Under the pieces are notes generated by a model. It worked only from the letters and a program-made list of their open reading frames with translations, had not been told where the DNA came from and did no database searches. 58,130 nucleotides of DNA from Methylotenera sp. (GTDB lineage: Bacteria > Pseudomonadota > Gammaproteobacteria > Burkholderiales > Methylophilaceae). Positions 46,075-57,225 of the stretch are shown piece after piece. Every line of letters begins with the position of its first letter. Position 1 is the stretch's first letter. A program made the position numbers and the translations under genes. The DNA is taken from positions 1 through 58,130 of the forward strand of contig JAUXNQ010000048.1 of NCBI GenBank assembly GCA_030682715.1, read 5' to 3'.

Positions 46075-47487
46075 TTACATATGATAAGCACGTTCGCCAT
46101 GTTCTGTTGTATCTAAGCCTTCACGCTCTGATTCTTCTGAAACACGTAGACCGATTAACACATCAACTACTTTGTAAAGTATGAAGCTTATTACGCCAGC
46201 CCACAAGATTGTTACACCTACAGCAATTGCTTGTGTTGTTACTTGGCTAGACATTGTTACACCTTCGTCGTAACCTACACCACCAAGGCTAGCACTCATA
46301 AATATGCCAGTACCGATTGCACCGATGATACCTGCAACACCGTGGATACCGAAAACGTCGAGTGAGTCATCATAACCAAGTTTGCCTTTTAGGCTAGTAA
46401 CTGCCCAGAAGCTCACCAAGCTAGCTACAAAGCCTAGTACGATTGCACCCATCGGGCCGATAAAGCCACATGCTGGTGTAATTGCAACTAAACCAGCCAC
46501 AGCGCCTGAAGCACCACCCAACATTGAAGGTTTGCCACGTGCTAACCACTCAATGAAGATCCAAGCCATGACAGCAGATGCTGTCGCTAGTTGAGTGTTG
46601 ATTAATGCTAAACCAGCAGTACCGTCAGCAGCAAGTTCACTACCTACGTTGAAACCAAACCAACCCACCCATAGTAATGATGCACCAATCATTGTCATTA
46701 CCATGCTGTGAGGTGTCATAGACTCTTTACCGTAACCGATACGTTTGCCAAGTAAGATAGCACCGATCAATGCAGCAACACCTGCGTTGATATGTACTAC
46801 AGTACCGCCTGCAAAGTCTTTTGCACCTAAATCTGCAAGTATGCCACCACCCCATACCATGTGTGCAACTGGAAGGTATACAAAAGTTACCCAAAGTGCA
46901 ACAAATGCTAGTACAGCAGAGAACTTCATACGCTCAGCAAAGCCGCCAACAATCAAAGCTGGTGTGATAGCTGCAAAAGTCAGTTGGAATGTTAAGAACA
47001 CATACTCAGGAATTGAGCCGCTTAATGAATCAGGTGTAATGCCAGCTAAGAAGATTTTACTTCCGCCACCGATATACCCATTCAAGCTGCCACCATCTGT
47101 AAATGCAAAGCTGTAACCATACACTGCCCAAATAACAGATACCATGGCAGTAATCACAAACACTTGCATTAATACTGAAAGCATATTTTTGGTGCGAACT
47201 AAGCCACCGTAAAATAATGCTAAACCAGGAATGATCATTAGCAACACTAAAATTGTTGCCATTACCATCCAAGCTGTGTTGCCAGCATCAAGCGTCGCTG
47301 GCGCTTCTTCTGCAACTGCCACTTCGGCCGCTACCTCAGTTACTGGTGCAGCCTCAGTAGCTACTGAGGCTGCTTCTGTAGCTACTACGTCAGTTGTTAC
47401 TACAACATCTTCTGCGTACGTAATGCTGCTATAACCTAAACCAAGTGCAGCAACAAGTGCAAACATCGAGAGTAATTTCTTCATCAT
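46075..47487 (-). CDS. amtB: Ammonium transporter AmtB
   Basis: The 470-residue protein has a signal peptide (MFALVAALGLGYSSITYAE), then a Val/Ala/Thr/Glu-rich periplasmic stretch of about 45 residues and eleven membrane helices. Amt signatures include DAGNTAWMVMATILVLLMI, ALFYGGLVRTKN, the pore-His helix FGIHGVAGIIGAIGTG, and the exit segment LPVAHMVWGGGIL. It conducts ammonium across the inner membrane and is closed by GlnK. It lies 7 bases after glnK and is co-transcribed from the sigma-54 promoter upstream of torF. The long N-terminal extension before helix 1 is unlike E. coli AmtB. Confidence 0.95.
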   Translation of the reverse strand: MMKKLLSMFALVAALGLGYSSITYAEDVVVTTDVVATEAASVATEAAPVTEVAAEVAVAEEAPATLDAGNTAWMVMATILVLLMIIPGLALFYGGLVRTKNMLSVLMQVFVITAMVSVIWAVYGYSFAFTDGGSLNGYIGGGSKIFLAGITPDSLSGSIPEYVFLTFQLTFAAITPALIVGGFAERMKFSAVLAFVALWVTFVYLPVAHMVWGGGILADLGAKDFAGGTVVHINAGVAALIGAILLGKRIGYGKESMTPHSMVMTMIGASLLWVGWFGFNVGSELAADGTAGLALINTQLATASAVMAWIFIEWLARGKPSMLGGASGAVAGLVAITPACGFIGPMGAIVLGFVASLVSFWAVTSLKGKLGYDDSLDVFGIHGVAGIIGAIGTGIFMSASLGGVGYDEGVTMSSQVTTQAIAVGVTILWAGVISFILYKVVDVLIGLRVSEESEREGLDTTEHGERAYHM

Positions 47488-47494
47488 GATCCCC

Positions 47495-47885
<391 letters not shown>

Positions 47886-47896
47886 ATTCAGATGTA

Positions 47897-48793
47897 TTAG
47901 AATGAGCGGCTTAAAGAAACAACCCAACGGTTATCTGCTAAATCTTTAACTTCTTTACTACCGTTAAAGCTTGGGCCACCAAAACCTCTTTTACCCCAGT
48001 AGCCGTTATCTGAGGCACCTACGTAGTAAAGACCAGCATCCCAGCCTTCAGAGTTAGCAAAGCTGAATGATTTGCTTATGCCGACCTTATAGTCAGTGTA
48101 GTCAGGGCTTCTGCCGCCACTGCCTTGTTCACCATCTTGTAATTTTGCAGAAACATTTAAGTGGCCAACGTGACCAACCAATGTTAGATCATACCAAGGT
48201 AGTGGATAAGCTGCATTTAATTCAAGATAGGTTGTGCCACTTGAGCCACCATCAAAACCAGTATCTTTTTCAGCACCGAACCAGTCGCCCAATGTCACAG
48301 AAGCTTTTGCACTGATCCATTTGTAAGATAAGCCAAAGTTTGCCTCATAAGTATCCCAGCGACCGCCATTAGGTTTTTGTTGCACGCCACTTGTATTAAC
48401 ATATTTTTTCCAGCTACCACCTGGATAAAAGTAACCAATAGCACCCACAGTGTAGCCTAAGCCTTCGATTGCAGAAATTTCACCGTTGTAACCAAAGTAT
48501 GCATCTAGCTCTACAGATGCGTCAGGGAATGTGTTTGGTGTAACAGATGAGCCCCACACTCCAGCGTAAAAGCCGCTAGTGTGCTCAAAATCTATACCAC
48601 CTTGAACAGCTGGTTTATGCCATGATTGTGAAATACCACGAGTATAGTAGTTGGACACAAAGCCAACGTTAGAAGATGCTGTCCATGCTGATTTTGCTTC
48701 AGCTGGTGCAGCTGCTGCTACTTCTTCAGCAGATGCGAATGATGGTACAGCGAGAGCACTTAGAACTGCTAGTGATAGTAATGATTTGCGCAT
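47897..48793 (-). CDS. TorF family putative porin
   Basis: The 298-residue outer-membrane protein has a signal peptide (MRKSLLSLAVLSALAVPSFASA) and a C-terminal aromatic residue (RWVVSLSRSF) typical of barrels. Alternating beta segments include SNVGFVSNYYTRGISQS, FYAGVWGSSV and VELDAYFGYNGE. It belongs to the TIGR02001/Gcw_chp group often found upstream of glnK-amtB. Its substrate is not established; co-control with ammonium uptake suggests passage of nitrogen compounds. It is first in the sigma-54-driven operon. Confidence 0.85.
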   Translation of the reverse strand: MRKSLLSLAVLSALAVPSFASAEEVAAAAPAEAKSAWTASSNVGFVSNYYTRGISQSWHKPAVQGGIDFEHTSGFYAGVWGSSVTPNTFPDASVELDAYFGYNGEISAIEGLGYTVGAIGYFYPGGSWKKYVNTSGVQQKPNGGRWDTYEANFGLSYKWISAKASVTLGDWFGAEKDTGFDGGSSGTTYLELNAAYPLPWYDLTLVGHVGHLNVSAKLQDGEQGSGGRSPDYTDYKVGISKSFSFANSEGWDAGLYYVGASDNGYWGKRGFGGPSFNGSKEVKDLADNRWVVSLSRSF

Positions 48794-48845
48794 GCTATTA
48801 ACTCCAAATAAAAAAGTGTTATTTAAAAATACACGATTTTGTTAA

Positions 48846-48862
48846 AGCAAATGGCGTGCCAA
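48846..48862 (-). promoter_or_regulatory. Sigma-54 (-24/-12) promoter of torF-glnK-amtB
   Basis: On the minus strand the site reads TTGGCACGCCATTTGCT, matching TGGCAC-N5-TTGC with the required GG-to-GC spacing. The transcript would start near 48835 and leave a leader of about 42 bases before torF. An NtrC enhancer site was not recognised upstream. Confidence 0.9.
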
Positions 48863-48970
48863 AAATAAATATGTTTAAAATCAATAGGATATTAAATTGT
48901 CTGATTGTTGTGTTTATGTAATGCTGGTAAATAATCTGATAAACTAAGCTTAATTAATAGAGGATTTAAT

Positions 48971-49210
48971 ATGCTAGATACCCATAAAATTAATGAAATA
49001 TCCAATAAAATCAAAGAGGTAGTTGCAAGCTCGCCTTTGGCTGATGTTGAGAAAAACTTAAATGCACTATTAAAGAGCGCATTCACCAAAATGGAGCTTG
49101 TGACGCGTGAAGAGTTTGAAGTGCAGGCAGAGGTGTTACGTCACACACGAGAAAAGCTTGATTTACTAGAAGCTAAATTGGCTGAATTGGAAAGACAGCA
49201 AGCTTTATGA
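48971..49210 (+). CDS. ubiK: Ubiquinone biosynthesis accessory factor UbiK (YqiC/BMFP family)
   Basis: The 79-residue protein has an N-terminal amphipathic helix (INEISNKIKEVVAS) and a C-terminal coiled coil (VLRHTREKLDLLEAKLAELERQ), as in BMFP/UbiK proteins that trimerise and help UbiJ and the Ubi complex. AGAGGA lies 6 bases before ATG 48971. It overlaps comM by 4 bases, an order often seen in betaproteobacteria. Confidence 0.9.
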   Translation: MLDTHKINEISNKIKEVVASSPLADVEKNLNALLKSAFTKMELVTREEFEVQAEVLRHTREKLDLLEAKLAELERQQAL

Positions 49211-50697
49211 GTTTAGCCGTGCTGTATAGCAGAGCCCTTACTGGTATGGATGCGCCACAGGTGGTGGTTGAAGTGCACCTCGCTAATGGCTTACCTAGCT
49301 TTACGATTGTAGGTTTGCCTGAAGCTGAGGTTAAAGAGAGTAAAGACCGCGTGCGAGCGGCTTTGCAAACTGCACAGTTCGAGTTTCCCGCGCGACGAAT
49401 TACCGTGAATTTGGCACCAGCGGACTTGCCCAAAGAGAGTGGGCGTTATGATTTACCTATCGCACTAGGTATTCTAGCTGCCAGCGGTCAGATTCCAGCT
49501 GATTCTTTGTCTAAATATGAGTTTGCTGGTGAATTGGCGCTTACTGGCGAGTTGCGCCCTGTTCGTGGTGCATTGGCAATGACTTATAAGTCTTATCAAA
49601 GTGGTCGCGCCTTTATTTTGCCTACCGAAAGTGCGGTAGAAGCCGCATTGGTGAACGATGCTATTATTTATCCAGCAAAAAGTTTGCTAGAAGTGTGCGC
49701 GCATTTAAGTGGCCGCACTTTATTGGTGCAGATGGATGCGCATCGCCAAGCACAGCCCATTATTTATCCTGACTTTAGTGAGGTTAAGGGGCAGTCTGGG
49801 CCAAAGCGCGCTTTGGAAATTGCAGCCGCTGGTGGCCATAGTGTGATTATGAGCGGCCCGCCTGGTACAGGTAAGAGTATGCTGGCAAGCCGATTTGTTG
49901 GCATATTGCCTAGCATGGCCGAAGATGAGGCGCTTGAATCTGCTGCGTTGCAGTCACTTAACGGCAATTATAAAGTTGAGCATTGGAAGCGTCGTCCATT
50001 TCGATCGCCTCATCACACGGCCTCTGGAGTAGCCTTGGTGGGTGGAGGTGGTATTCCGCGCCCAGGTGAAATTTCATTGGCGCATCGTGGCGTTCTATTT
50101 TTAGATGAACTGCCAGAATTTGACCGTAAAGTACTAGAAGTATTACGTGAGCCTTTGGAGAGTGGCCATATTACTATTTCACGCGCGGCACGTCAGGCAG
50201 ACTTTCCAGCACAATTTCAATTAATCGCTGCGATGAATCCTTGCCCTTGTGGGTATCTAGGGCATTACAATAATAAATGTCGTTGCACGCCAGATCAAGT
50301 GTCGCGTTATAAAGGCAAAATTTCAGGCCCGTTACTAGACCGTATAGATTTACACATAGAAGTAGCGGCACTAAAAGAAGATGAGCTAACTCGTGCGGCC
50401 GATGCAGAGCCTAGTGAGGCTATTCGCGCCAGAGTTGAAAATGCGCGTGATGTACAGTTGCAACGTCAAGGTAAAGCAAATTTTGCCTTAGGTAGCTCAG
50501 AAATAGATGAGTACTGTCAGCCTGATGCGGCTGGTTTAACCTTATTAAAAACCGCGATATCGCGTCTTAATTTATCTGCACGTGCCTATCATCGGATCTT
50601 AAAAGTTGCACGGAGTATTGCCGATTTGGCAGGCGATGCTGATATTAAACCTGTCCACATTGCAGAGGCCGTGCAATATAGACGCGGTGAAGTATAG
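49207..50697 (+). CDS. comM: ComM/YifB family Mg-chelatase-like AAA+ ATPase
   Basis: This 496-residue protein has an N-terminal Lon-like fold (MSLAVLYSRALTGMDAP, LPKESGRYDLPIALG), Walker A GPPGTGKSM, and Walker B LFLDELPEF. A zinc-like cluster follows (NPCPCGYLGHYNNKCRC), and a C-terminal lid ends in RSIADLAGDADIKPVHIAEA. ComM is a hexameric helicase promoting branch migration during natural transformation. It is coupled to ubiK by an ATGA overlap. No other competence gene lies in the window. Confidence 0.93.
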   Translation: MSLAVLYSRALTGMDAPQVVVEVHLANGLPSFTIVGLPEAEVKESKDRVRAALQTAQFEFPARRITVNLAPADLPKESGRYDLPIALGILAASGQIPADSLSKYEFAGELALTGELRPVRGALAMTYKSYQSGRAFILPTESAVEAALVNDAIIYPAKSLLEVCAHLSGRTLLVQMDAHRQAQPIIYPDFSEVKGQSGPKRALEIAAAGGHSVIMSGPPGTGKSMLASRFVGILPSMAEDEALESAALQSLNGNYKVEHWKRRPFRSPHHTASGVALVGGGGIPRPGEISLAHRGVLFLDELPEFDRKVLEVLREPLESGHITISRAARQADFPAQFQLIAAMNPCPCGYLGHYNNKCRCTPDQVSRYKGKISGPLLDRIDLHIEVAALKEDELTRAADAEPSEAIRARVENARDVQLQRQGKANFALGSSEIDEYCQPDAAGLTLLKTAISRLNLSARAYHRILKVARSIADLAGDADIKPVHIAEAVQYRRGEV

Positions 50698-50760
50698 AAC
50701 TAGATATAGCAACCCGATACTTGCATGATAAAATTGAGAAAATTTTAACGACTGATTTTC

Positions 50761-53700
50761 ATGGCTCATTTAACAACATCTCCGATAGAAACCCAATTAC
50801 GTGCTTTGTTAGCGCAGCGTATCTTGATTTTAGATGGCGCGATGGGAACGATGATTCAGCAATATAAGCTGACGGAAGCAGACTATCGTGGCGAGCGCTT
50901 TGTTGATTTCAAAGCGCCAGCGGGTGAGCGTGAGTTGTTTGTCAAAGGTAATAACGAGTTATTGACCTTAACTCAGCCTGCAATTATTCAAGAGATTCAT
51001 GAAAAGTACTTAGCGGCTGGTGCGGATATTATTGAAACCAACACCTTTGGTGCCACGGCTGTTGCGCAAGATGACTACCATATGGCGCATCTAGTGTATG
51101 AAATGAACGTTGAGGCGGCTAAGTTAGCAAAGGCTGCTTGTGCCAATTACAGTACGCCTGATAAGCCTCGTTTTGTGGCTGGCGCATTGGGCCCTACACC
51201 TAAAACGGCTTCAATCTCTCCAGACGTGAATGACCCAGCTGCACGTAATGTGAATTTTGATCAGTTAGTAAATGCTTACTTAGAGCAAACGCGCGCGCTT
51301 GTTGAAGGCGGCGTAGATATTTTAATGGTAGAAACCATTTTTGATACGCTTAACTGCAAAGCGGCATTGTTTGCGATTGATGCCTATTTTGAAGAGGTGG
51401 GTCATACACTGCCAATCATGATTTCTGGCACGGTGACAGATGCATCAGGTCGCATTTTGTCTGGTCAAACGGTCACTGCATTTTGGCATTCTGTACGCCA
51501 TGCCAAGCCCCTCACTATCGGCTTAAATTGCGCATTAGGTGCAACTTTAATGCGCCCTTATGTTGAAGAGTTATCTTCGATTGCAAATACTTTTGTGTGT
51601 ATTTACCCAAATGCAGGTTTGCCAAACCCTATGTCTGACACAGGCTTTGATGAAACACCTGACGTGACCTCAAGTTTGGTAAAAGAGTTTGCAGATAGCG
51701 GGTTTATCAATATAGCAGGTGGGTGCTGTGGTACTACCCCAGCGCATATCAACGCGATTTATAACGAAATTAAAGATTTACCACCGCGCCAGCTACCAGT
51801 ATTGCCACGTACGCTGAAACTATCTGGTTTAGAGCCTTTCGTTGTCGATGATGAATCGCTATTTGTGAATGTAGGCGAGCGTACTAATGTGACTGGTTCT
51901 AAAGCCTTTGCGCGGCTGATTATTAATGAACAATATGATGAAGCGCTTACCGTAGCGCGTCAGCAGGTGGAGAACGGTGCGCAGGTGATTGACATCAACA
52001 TGGACGAAGGCATGTTGGACGCTATCAAGGCCATGACGCATTTCTTGAATCTGGTCGCGTCCGAGCCAGATATCGCGCGCGTGCCGATTATGATTGACTC
52101 TAGTAAATGGTCAGTGATTGAAGCAGGCTTAAAATGCGTGCAGGGTAAAGCTATTGTCAACTCGATTTCCATGAAGGAAGGCGAAGAGGAATTCATACGT
52201 CAGGCCAACTTATGCAAACGTTACGGTGCGGCGGCGATTGTAATGGCATTCGATGAAAAAGGTCAGGCAGATACCTTTGAACGTAAGATCGAGATTTGTA
52301 AGCGCGCTTATGATTTGCTGGTAAAAGCGCTAGATTTTCCGCCAGAAGACATCATTTTTGACCCAAATATCTTCGCGATTGCGACGGGTATTGAAGAGCA
52401 TAACAACTACGCAGTGGATTTTATCAACGCGACACATTGGATCAAACAGCATCTGCCTTACGCCAAAATCTCGGGTGGCGTATCCAACGTGAGTTTCAGT
52501 TTCAGGGGTAACGACCCCGCGCGTGAAGCGATTCACACCGTGTTTTTATACCATGCCATCAAGGCTGGCATGACCATGGGCATCGTCAACGCTGGCATGA
52601 TGGGCGTGTATGATGATTTACCAGCAGAGCTTAAAGAACGTGTTGAAGATGTGGTGCTTAACCGTGTGATTGACCCAAGTAATCCACTTGCCGCTACCGA
52701 ACGCATGATTGAGATTGCCAGTACGCTGGTCGCTGGCGGTAAGAAAGAAGCAGCTACACTAGAGTGGCGCGGTACGGCAGAAAACCCTGTACCTGTTGAA
52801 AAACGACTAAGTCACGCCATGGTGCATGGCATTACCGAATTTATTGTAGAAGACACCGAAGAAGCACGCCAAAAAGTGGCCGATAGTGGCGGCCGACCAA
52901 TTCATGTCATTGAAGGCCCGCTCATGGATGGTATGAACGTGGTTGGTGATCTATTTGGTCAAGGCAAAATGTTCCTGCCGCAAGTGGTGAAATCTGCACG
53001 CGTGATGAAGTCTGCTGTTGCCCACCTCATCCCGTTTATTGAAGCGGAAAAAGCTGCTGATGAAGCACGTACTGGCATTGTTGCTAAACCTAAAGGCAAA
53101 ATGGTCATCGCAACGGTAAAGGGCGATGTGCATGATATTGGTAAAAACATCGTTTCTGTCGTGTTGCAATGTAATAACTTTGAAGTAGTGAACATGGGCG
53201 TGATGGTGCCAGCATCTGAAATTCTTGCCATGGCTAAAGCCGAAAATGCAGACATCATTGGTTTGTCTGGCTTGATTACACCATCGTTAGAAGAAATGGC
53301 GCACGTAGCGCGTGAAATGCAGCGCGACCCCTATTTCCAAGGCAAGCAAATGCCATTGTTAATCGGCGGTGCTACCACCTCACGTGCCCATACTGCGGTA
53401 AAAATAGCGCCGCATTACGATGGCCCAATTGTTTACGTAGCTGATGCTTCACGTTCAGTAACGGTAATGCAAAATTTACTCACGCTAGAAACCCGCGGTG
53501 CGTATTTAGCTGAGATACAGGCCGATTACGAGAAAGCACGTACGCAGCATGCCAATAAAAAAGGCACGCCGATGCTTACCATCGCCGAGGCGCGCGCCAA
53601 TAAGGCAGACCTTTCGTTTGCAGGTGAGCATGCACCAGTGAAACCTAAGTTTATTGGTCGCCGCGAGATTAAAAATGCAGACTTGAGCATCATTGCGCAA

Positions 53701-54552
53701 TATATCGATTGGACGCCATTCTTCCAGACTTGGGATTTAGCAGGTTTTTATCCAGCTATTTTAAAAGATGAAGTAGTCGGCGATGCGGCGATCAAGGTAT
53801 TCAACGAGGCGCAAGCCATGCTGAAAAAAATCATCGATGGTCGCTGGCTTACAGCTAACGGTGTTGTGGCTTTGCATCCAGCCAACAGAGTGCACGATGA
53901 TGATATTGAAATATATACCGATGAAACGCGTGAGCACATTGCATTTACCTATTACGGCATGCGCCAGCAAACCGTGAAGCCAGTGATTGACGGCATTGCA
54001 CGCCCTAACCAATGTTTGGCAGATTTCATTGCGCCTAAAGGCACACCAGATTACATTGGCTTGTTCGCAGTGACAGCAGGATTGGGCATCGAAAAACATG
54101 TGCAAAAGTTTGAAGCGGCGCATGATGACTATAGCAGCATTATGCTCAAAGCCTTGGCTGATAGGCTGGCGGAAGCATTTGCAGAGTATATGCATGAGCG
54201 CGTCCGCATGGACTTCTGGGGTTACGCAGCTGATGAGCGCTTAAGTAAAGAGGCGCTTATCAAAGAGCAATACCAAGGTATTCGTCCAGCACCAGGCTAC
54301 CCTGCTTGCCCAGATCATACGGTTAAACCAGACATGTTTAAGTTGCTGCAAGCTGAGGCGATTGGCATGGAGCTGACGGAGTCGTTTGCAATGTCACCAG
54401 GTGCTGCGGTGTCAGGCTTCTATTTTGCACATCCAGAAAGTAAATATTTCAGTGTTGATAAAATTGGTGCAGATCAGTTGCTGGATATGGCAGAGCGTAG
54501 AGGGTTAACTAAAGGCTATTTAGAGCGTTGGTTAGCACCAAATCTGGCTTAA
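50761..54552 (+). CDS. metH: Cobalamin-dependent methionine synthase
   Basis: The 1263-residue protein has all MetH modules: a homocysteine domain ([11 protein letters not shown]; zinc Cys in GLNCALG and [11 protein letters not shown]), a methyl-THF domain ([16 protein letters not shown]), a B12 cap and Rossmann domain with the cobalt-ligand His in DVHDIGKN (about residue 790), and a C-terminal reactivation domain ([13 protein letters not shown]). It methylates homocysteine. The upstream gap is only 63 bases and has no cobalamin riboswitch, so it may share a transcript with comM. Confidence 0.96.
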   Translation: MAHLTTSPIETQLRALLAQRILILDGAMGTMIQQYKLTEADYRGERFVDFKAPAGERELFVKGNNELLTLTQPAIIQEIHEKYLAAGADIIETNTFGATAVAQDDYHMAHLVYEMNVEAAKLAKAACANYSTPDKPRFVAGALGPTPKTASISPDVNDPAARNVNFDQLVNAYLEQTRALVEGGVDILMVETIFDTLNCKAALFAIDAYFEEVGHTLPIMISGTVTDASGRILSGQTVTAFWHSVRHAKPLTIGLNCALGATLMRPYVEELSSIANTFVCIYPNAGLPNPMSDTGFDETPDVTSSLVKEFADSGFINIAGGCCGTTPAHINAIYNEIKDLPPRQLPVLPRTLKLSGLEPFVVDDESLFVNVGERTNVTGSKAFARLIINEQYDEALTVARQQVENGAQVIDINMDEGMLDAIKAMTHFLNLVASEPDIARVPIMIDSSKWSVIEAGLKCVQGKAIVNSISMKEGEEEFIRQANLCKRYGAAAIVMAFDEKGQADTFERKIEICKRAYDLLVKALDFPPEDIIFDPNIFAIATGIEEHNNYAVDFINATHWIKQHLPYAKISGGVSNVSFSFRGNDPAREAIHTVFLYHAIKAGMTMGIVNAGMMGVYDDLPAELKERVEDVVLNRVIDPSNPLAATERMIEIASTLVAGGKKEAATLEWRGTAENPVPVEKRLSHAMVHGITEFIVEDTEEARQKVADSGGRPIHVIEGPLMDGMNVVGDLFGQGKMFLPQVVKSARVMKSAVAHLIPFIEAEKAADEARTGIVAKPKGKMVIATVKGDVHDIGKNIVSVVLQCNNFEVVNMGVMVPASEILAMAKAENADIIGLSGLITPSLEEMAHVAREMQRDPYFQGKQMPLLIGGATTSRAHTAVKIAPHYDGPIVYVADASRSVTVMQNLLTLETRGAYLAEIQADYEKARTQHANKKGTPMLTIAEARANKADLSFAGEHAPVKPKFIGRREIKNADLSIIAQYIDWTPFFQTWDLAGFYPAILKDEVVGDAAIKVFNEAQAMLKKIIDGRWLTANGVVALHPANRVHDDDIEIYTDETREHIAFTYYGMRQQTVKPVIDGIARPNQCLADFIAPKGTPDYIGLFAVTAGLGIEKHVQKFEAAHDDYSSIMLKALADRLAEAFAEYMHERVRMDFWGYAADERLSKEALIKEQYQGIRPAPGYPACPDHTVKPDMFKLLQAEAIGMELTESFAMSPGAAVSGFYFAHPESKYFSVDKIGADQLLDMAERRGLTKGYLERWLAPNLA

Positions 54553-54590
54553 TTTCAGAAATTTTTGGTTTAGAAGCAAGTAAAAAACTT

Positions 54591-56090
54591 ATGCATATTC
54601 ATATATTAGGTATCTGCGGCACCTTCATGGGCGGTATTGCAGTGTTGGCTAAGGCTGCTGGCCATAAGGTCACAGGTTGTGACGCCAATGTTTATCCGCC
54701 AATGAGCACGCAGTTAGAGGCGCAAGGGGTCGAGCTGATTGAAGGGTTCGATCCATCACAAACCGCGCTCAACCCAGACATTTATGTGATCGGTAATGTA
54801 GTGTCGCGTGGCAATCCTTTAATGGAGGCGATTCTAAATCAAGGCTTACCCTATATTTCAGGCCCGCAGTGGCTGGCAGAGAATGTGTTGCAGGGTAAGT
54901 GGGTGCTAGCAGTAGCTGGAACGCATGGCAAAACCACAACAAGCTCTATGTTGGCGTGGATATTGGAATATGCAGGTTTGGCACCTGGGTTCCTGATTGG
55001 TGGGGTGCCTGAGAATTTTTCAGTGTCGGCACGTCTGCCACAAATTTCACCAAAAGATAGTAACTTCAACAAAAATCAAGATTTGGGATGCAATGCCATG
55101 CGCACGGAGCACAGCGACCGAGACAGTACAAATACGTACGGTGAGGTTGTGAGCACCGGGCAACGCAGCAATGCGCCCAAAGATGATTTTTGTTCGCCGT
55201 TTTTTGTGATTGAAGCAGATGAATACGACACCGCTTTCTTTGATAAACGCTCTAAGTTTGTGCACTACCGCCCACGCACTGCGGTATTGAACAATCTGGA
55301 ATTTGACCATGCGGATATTTTTGAAGATTTAAATGCGATTGAAAAGCAGTTTCACCACTTGGTCAGAACTGTACCGCAACAAGGCTTAGTTGTTGCCAAT
55401 GGTAGAGAAGCCAGTTTGCAACGAGTGCTTGATAAGGGCTGCTGGACGCTTGTAGAGAAGTTTGGCACGGATAACGACTGGCAAGCGATTAACGCACAAG
55501 GTGATGGAAGCTTTGATGTTGTTTACAAAGGTCAAATGCAAGGGCACGTGGCTTGGGGCCTGTTAGGTGAGCACAATCGGATGAATGCACTGGCAAGCAT
55601 TGCTGCTGCACGTCATGCTGGCGTTGCTGTTGAGGTGAGCATTGCTGCCTTAACTGCATTTAAAAACGTGAAGCGCCGCATGGAAGTGCGCGGTGAAAGT
55701 CGAGGCGTAGTTGTGTATGATGATTTTGCACATCACCCAACCGCCATTGAAACCACCATTGCGGGTTTACGCGCCAAAGTGGGTGCGGCACGTATATTGG
55801 CAGTATTAGAGCCACGTTCTAATACCATGAAGCTAGGGGTGATGAAAAACGCCTTACCTGCTAGCTTAAAACAAGCTGATCTGGTGTTCTGTTATCAAGC
55901 AAATTTAGGTTGGGATGCTGGCGCGGCACTTGCACCAATCGCAAGCAAAACACAGGTGTATGATGATCTGACGCAGTTGATTCTTGCCATTAAGCAAGTA
56001 GCAACCGCTGGTGACCATGTATTGGTCATGAGTAATGGTGGTTTTGGCGGTATTCACCAAAAACTACTCGACGCCTTAAAAGAAGTCTAA
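54591..56090 (+). CDS. mpl: UDP-N-acetylmuramate:L-Ala-gamma-D-Glu-meso-DAP ligase
   Basis: This Mur ligase of 499 residues recycles cell-wall tripeptide. The start HIHILGICGTFMGG, the ATP site GTHGKTTTS, the FFVIEADEYDTAFFDKRSKF core and the end VMSNGGFGGIHQKLLDAL are family-typical. ATG 54591 is the family start; the frame opens earlier inside metH. Between SARL and FFVIEADEYD there are about 53 residues where E. coli has about 4; the extra part (encoded near 55050-55190) is hydrophilic and looks like translated repeat DNA. The insert faces the region before the Mg-binding segment, so activity may still be retained. Confidence 0.93.
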   Translation: MHIHILGICGTFMGGIAVLAKAAGHKVTGCDANVYPPMSTQLEAQGVELIEGFDPSQTALNPDIYVIGNVVSRGNPLMEAILNQGLPYISGPQWLAENVLQGKWVLAVAGTHGKTTTSSMLAWILEYAGLAPGFLIGGVPENFSVSARLPQISPKDSNFNKNQDLGCNAMRTEHSDRDSTNTYGEVVSTGQRSNAPKDDFCSPFFVIEADEYDTAFFDKRSKFVHYRPRTAVLNNLEFDHADIFEDLNAIEKQFHHLVRTVPQQGLVVANGREASLQRVLDKGCWTLVEKFGTDNDWQAINAQGDGSFDVVYKGQMQGHVAWGLLGEHNRMNALASIAAARHAGVAVEVSIAALTAFKNVKRRMEVRGESRGVVVYDDFAHHPTAIETTIAGLRAKVGAARILAVLEPRSNTMKLGVMKNALPASLKQADLVFCYQANLGWDAGAALAPIASKTQVYDDLTQLILAIKQVATAGDHVLVMSNGGFGGIHQKLLDALKEV

Positions 56091-56094
56091 ACAT

Positions 56095-57084
56095 TTGGCA
56101 AAACAACCCGCAAAAGCAGCGTTAAATCCATCGGTCTCACTCATTGTAAAAATCAAATCAATGAGTGTGATGACTATTGCTCTGAGCATCTCTTTGCTGG
56201 TGCATTTGGTGATTCTCAGTATTCATTTTGAGCCAGAACTTAAAAAATTCCGTGATAAGTTACCAGTATTAGAAGTTGTATTGGTCAATACAAAAACTAA
56301 GGCGAAACCTGAAAATACAGAAGTGTATGCACAAGCAAATCTAGATCGCGGTGGTAATACTGATCTAGACCGAAAAATGAAAACTGCGTTACCTGCATTA
56401 AAGCAGCAAAAGGCAGATGTGACGCTTAAGCCAGTGGTTAATGCTAAACAGAGTGCCAAAGCTGACGAACAGCAATCAGAAGAGATGCAAGCGCAAAAGA
56501 ATGTTGCCGCACTAGAAAAGCAAGCACAAACCTTAATGACCCAGCTTGAGGCTAAGCACACTATTGAATCTAAACCATTACAAAAGGCTAAAGCAACTGA
56601 AATAGATACAGCCCCTCAGGAAAGTCAAAGTAAGAAAATCAATATTCAAGATATCACCGCTGCTGCATTGGAGATGGATCGTTTAGAAGCGTTAATTGCT
56701 AAGCAACAGGATGAATATCAGAAAAGACCAAAACGTAAATTTGTTGGTGGGCGCGCTCAGGAATATCGCTATGCGCTATATGTAGAAGCATGGCGGCAAA
56801 AGGTAGAGAAGATTGGTAACCTTAATTATCCCGAAGCTGCAAAAAATTTAAAACTGTATGGCCAGCTACAATTGACGGTGTCCATTAAAGCCGATGGCAG
56901 TATTGAGTCTATAGAGATTAATCGTAGCTCTGGACACAAAGTACTCGATGCCGCTGCAAAGCACATCGTTGAGTTAGGGGCACCTTATGCGAGATTCCCT
57001 GATGATGTGCGTAAAGAAATAGATGTACTAAGTATCACCAGAACATGGACATTTACCAAAGAAGAAAGCTTGGCTACAGAGTAA
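56095..57084 (+). CDS. TonB-family energy transducer protein
   Basis: The product is about 329 residues with one N-terminal membrane anchor (MTIALSISLLVHLVILSIHF), a long Lys/Gln/Ala-rich periplasmic spacer and a C-terminal TonB domain (YPEAAKNLKLYGQLQLTVSI, RSSGHKVLDAAAKHIV). It would couple the proton motive force to outer-membrane receptors or act as a TonB paralogue; exbB and exbD are absent here. The start may be TTG 56095 (weak AGAAG upstream, 4 bases past mpl) or ATG 56161; the latter gives 307 residues and begins right at the anchor. Confidence 0.85.
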   Translation: MAKQPAKAALNPSVSLIVKIKSMSVMTIALSISLLVHLVILSIHFEPELKKFRDKLPVLEVVLVNTKTKAKPENTEVYAQANLDRGGNTDLDRKMKTALPALKQQKADVTLKPVVNAKQSAKADEQQSEEMQAQKNVAALEKQAQTLMTQLEAKHTIESKPLQKAKATEIDTAPQESQSKKINIQDITAAALEMDRLEALIAKQQDEYQKRPKRKFVGGRAQEYRYALYVEAWRQKVEKIGNLNYPEAAKNLKLYGQLQLTVSIKADGSIESIEINRSSGHKVLDAAAKHIVELGAPYARFPDDVRKEIDVLSITRTWTFTKEESLATE

Positions 57085-57225
57085 GTCATCATCTTTTTAA
57101 TTTCTGTCATTTTCGCTTGCTGGGTTACTGACAGCGCTTAAATGCCTAGTGGAAATTAAAAATCTTAATGGCTTTTCTCAGTCTGGAAAATGCTTCGTTT
57201 CCTTGAGAATTGATATGAGAAAATT

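Noticed and set aside
50698-50760. Possible cobalamin riboswitch before metH
   Set aside because: Only 63 bases are available and no B12-box sequence is seen.
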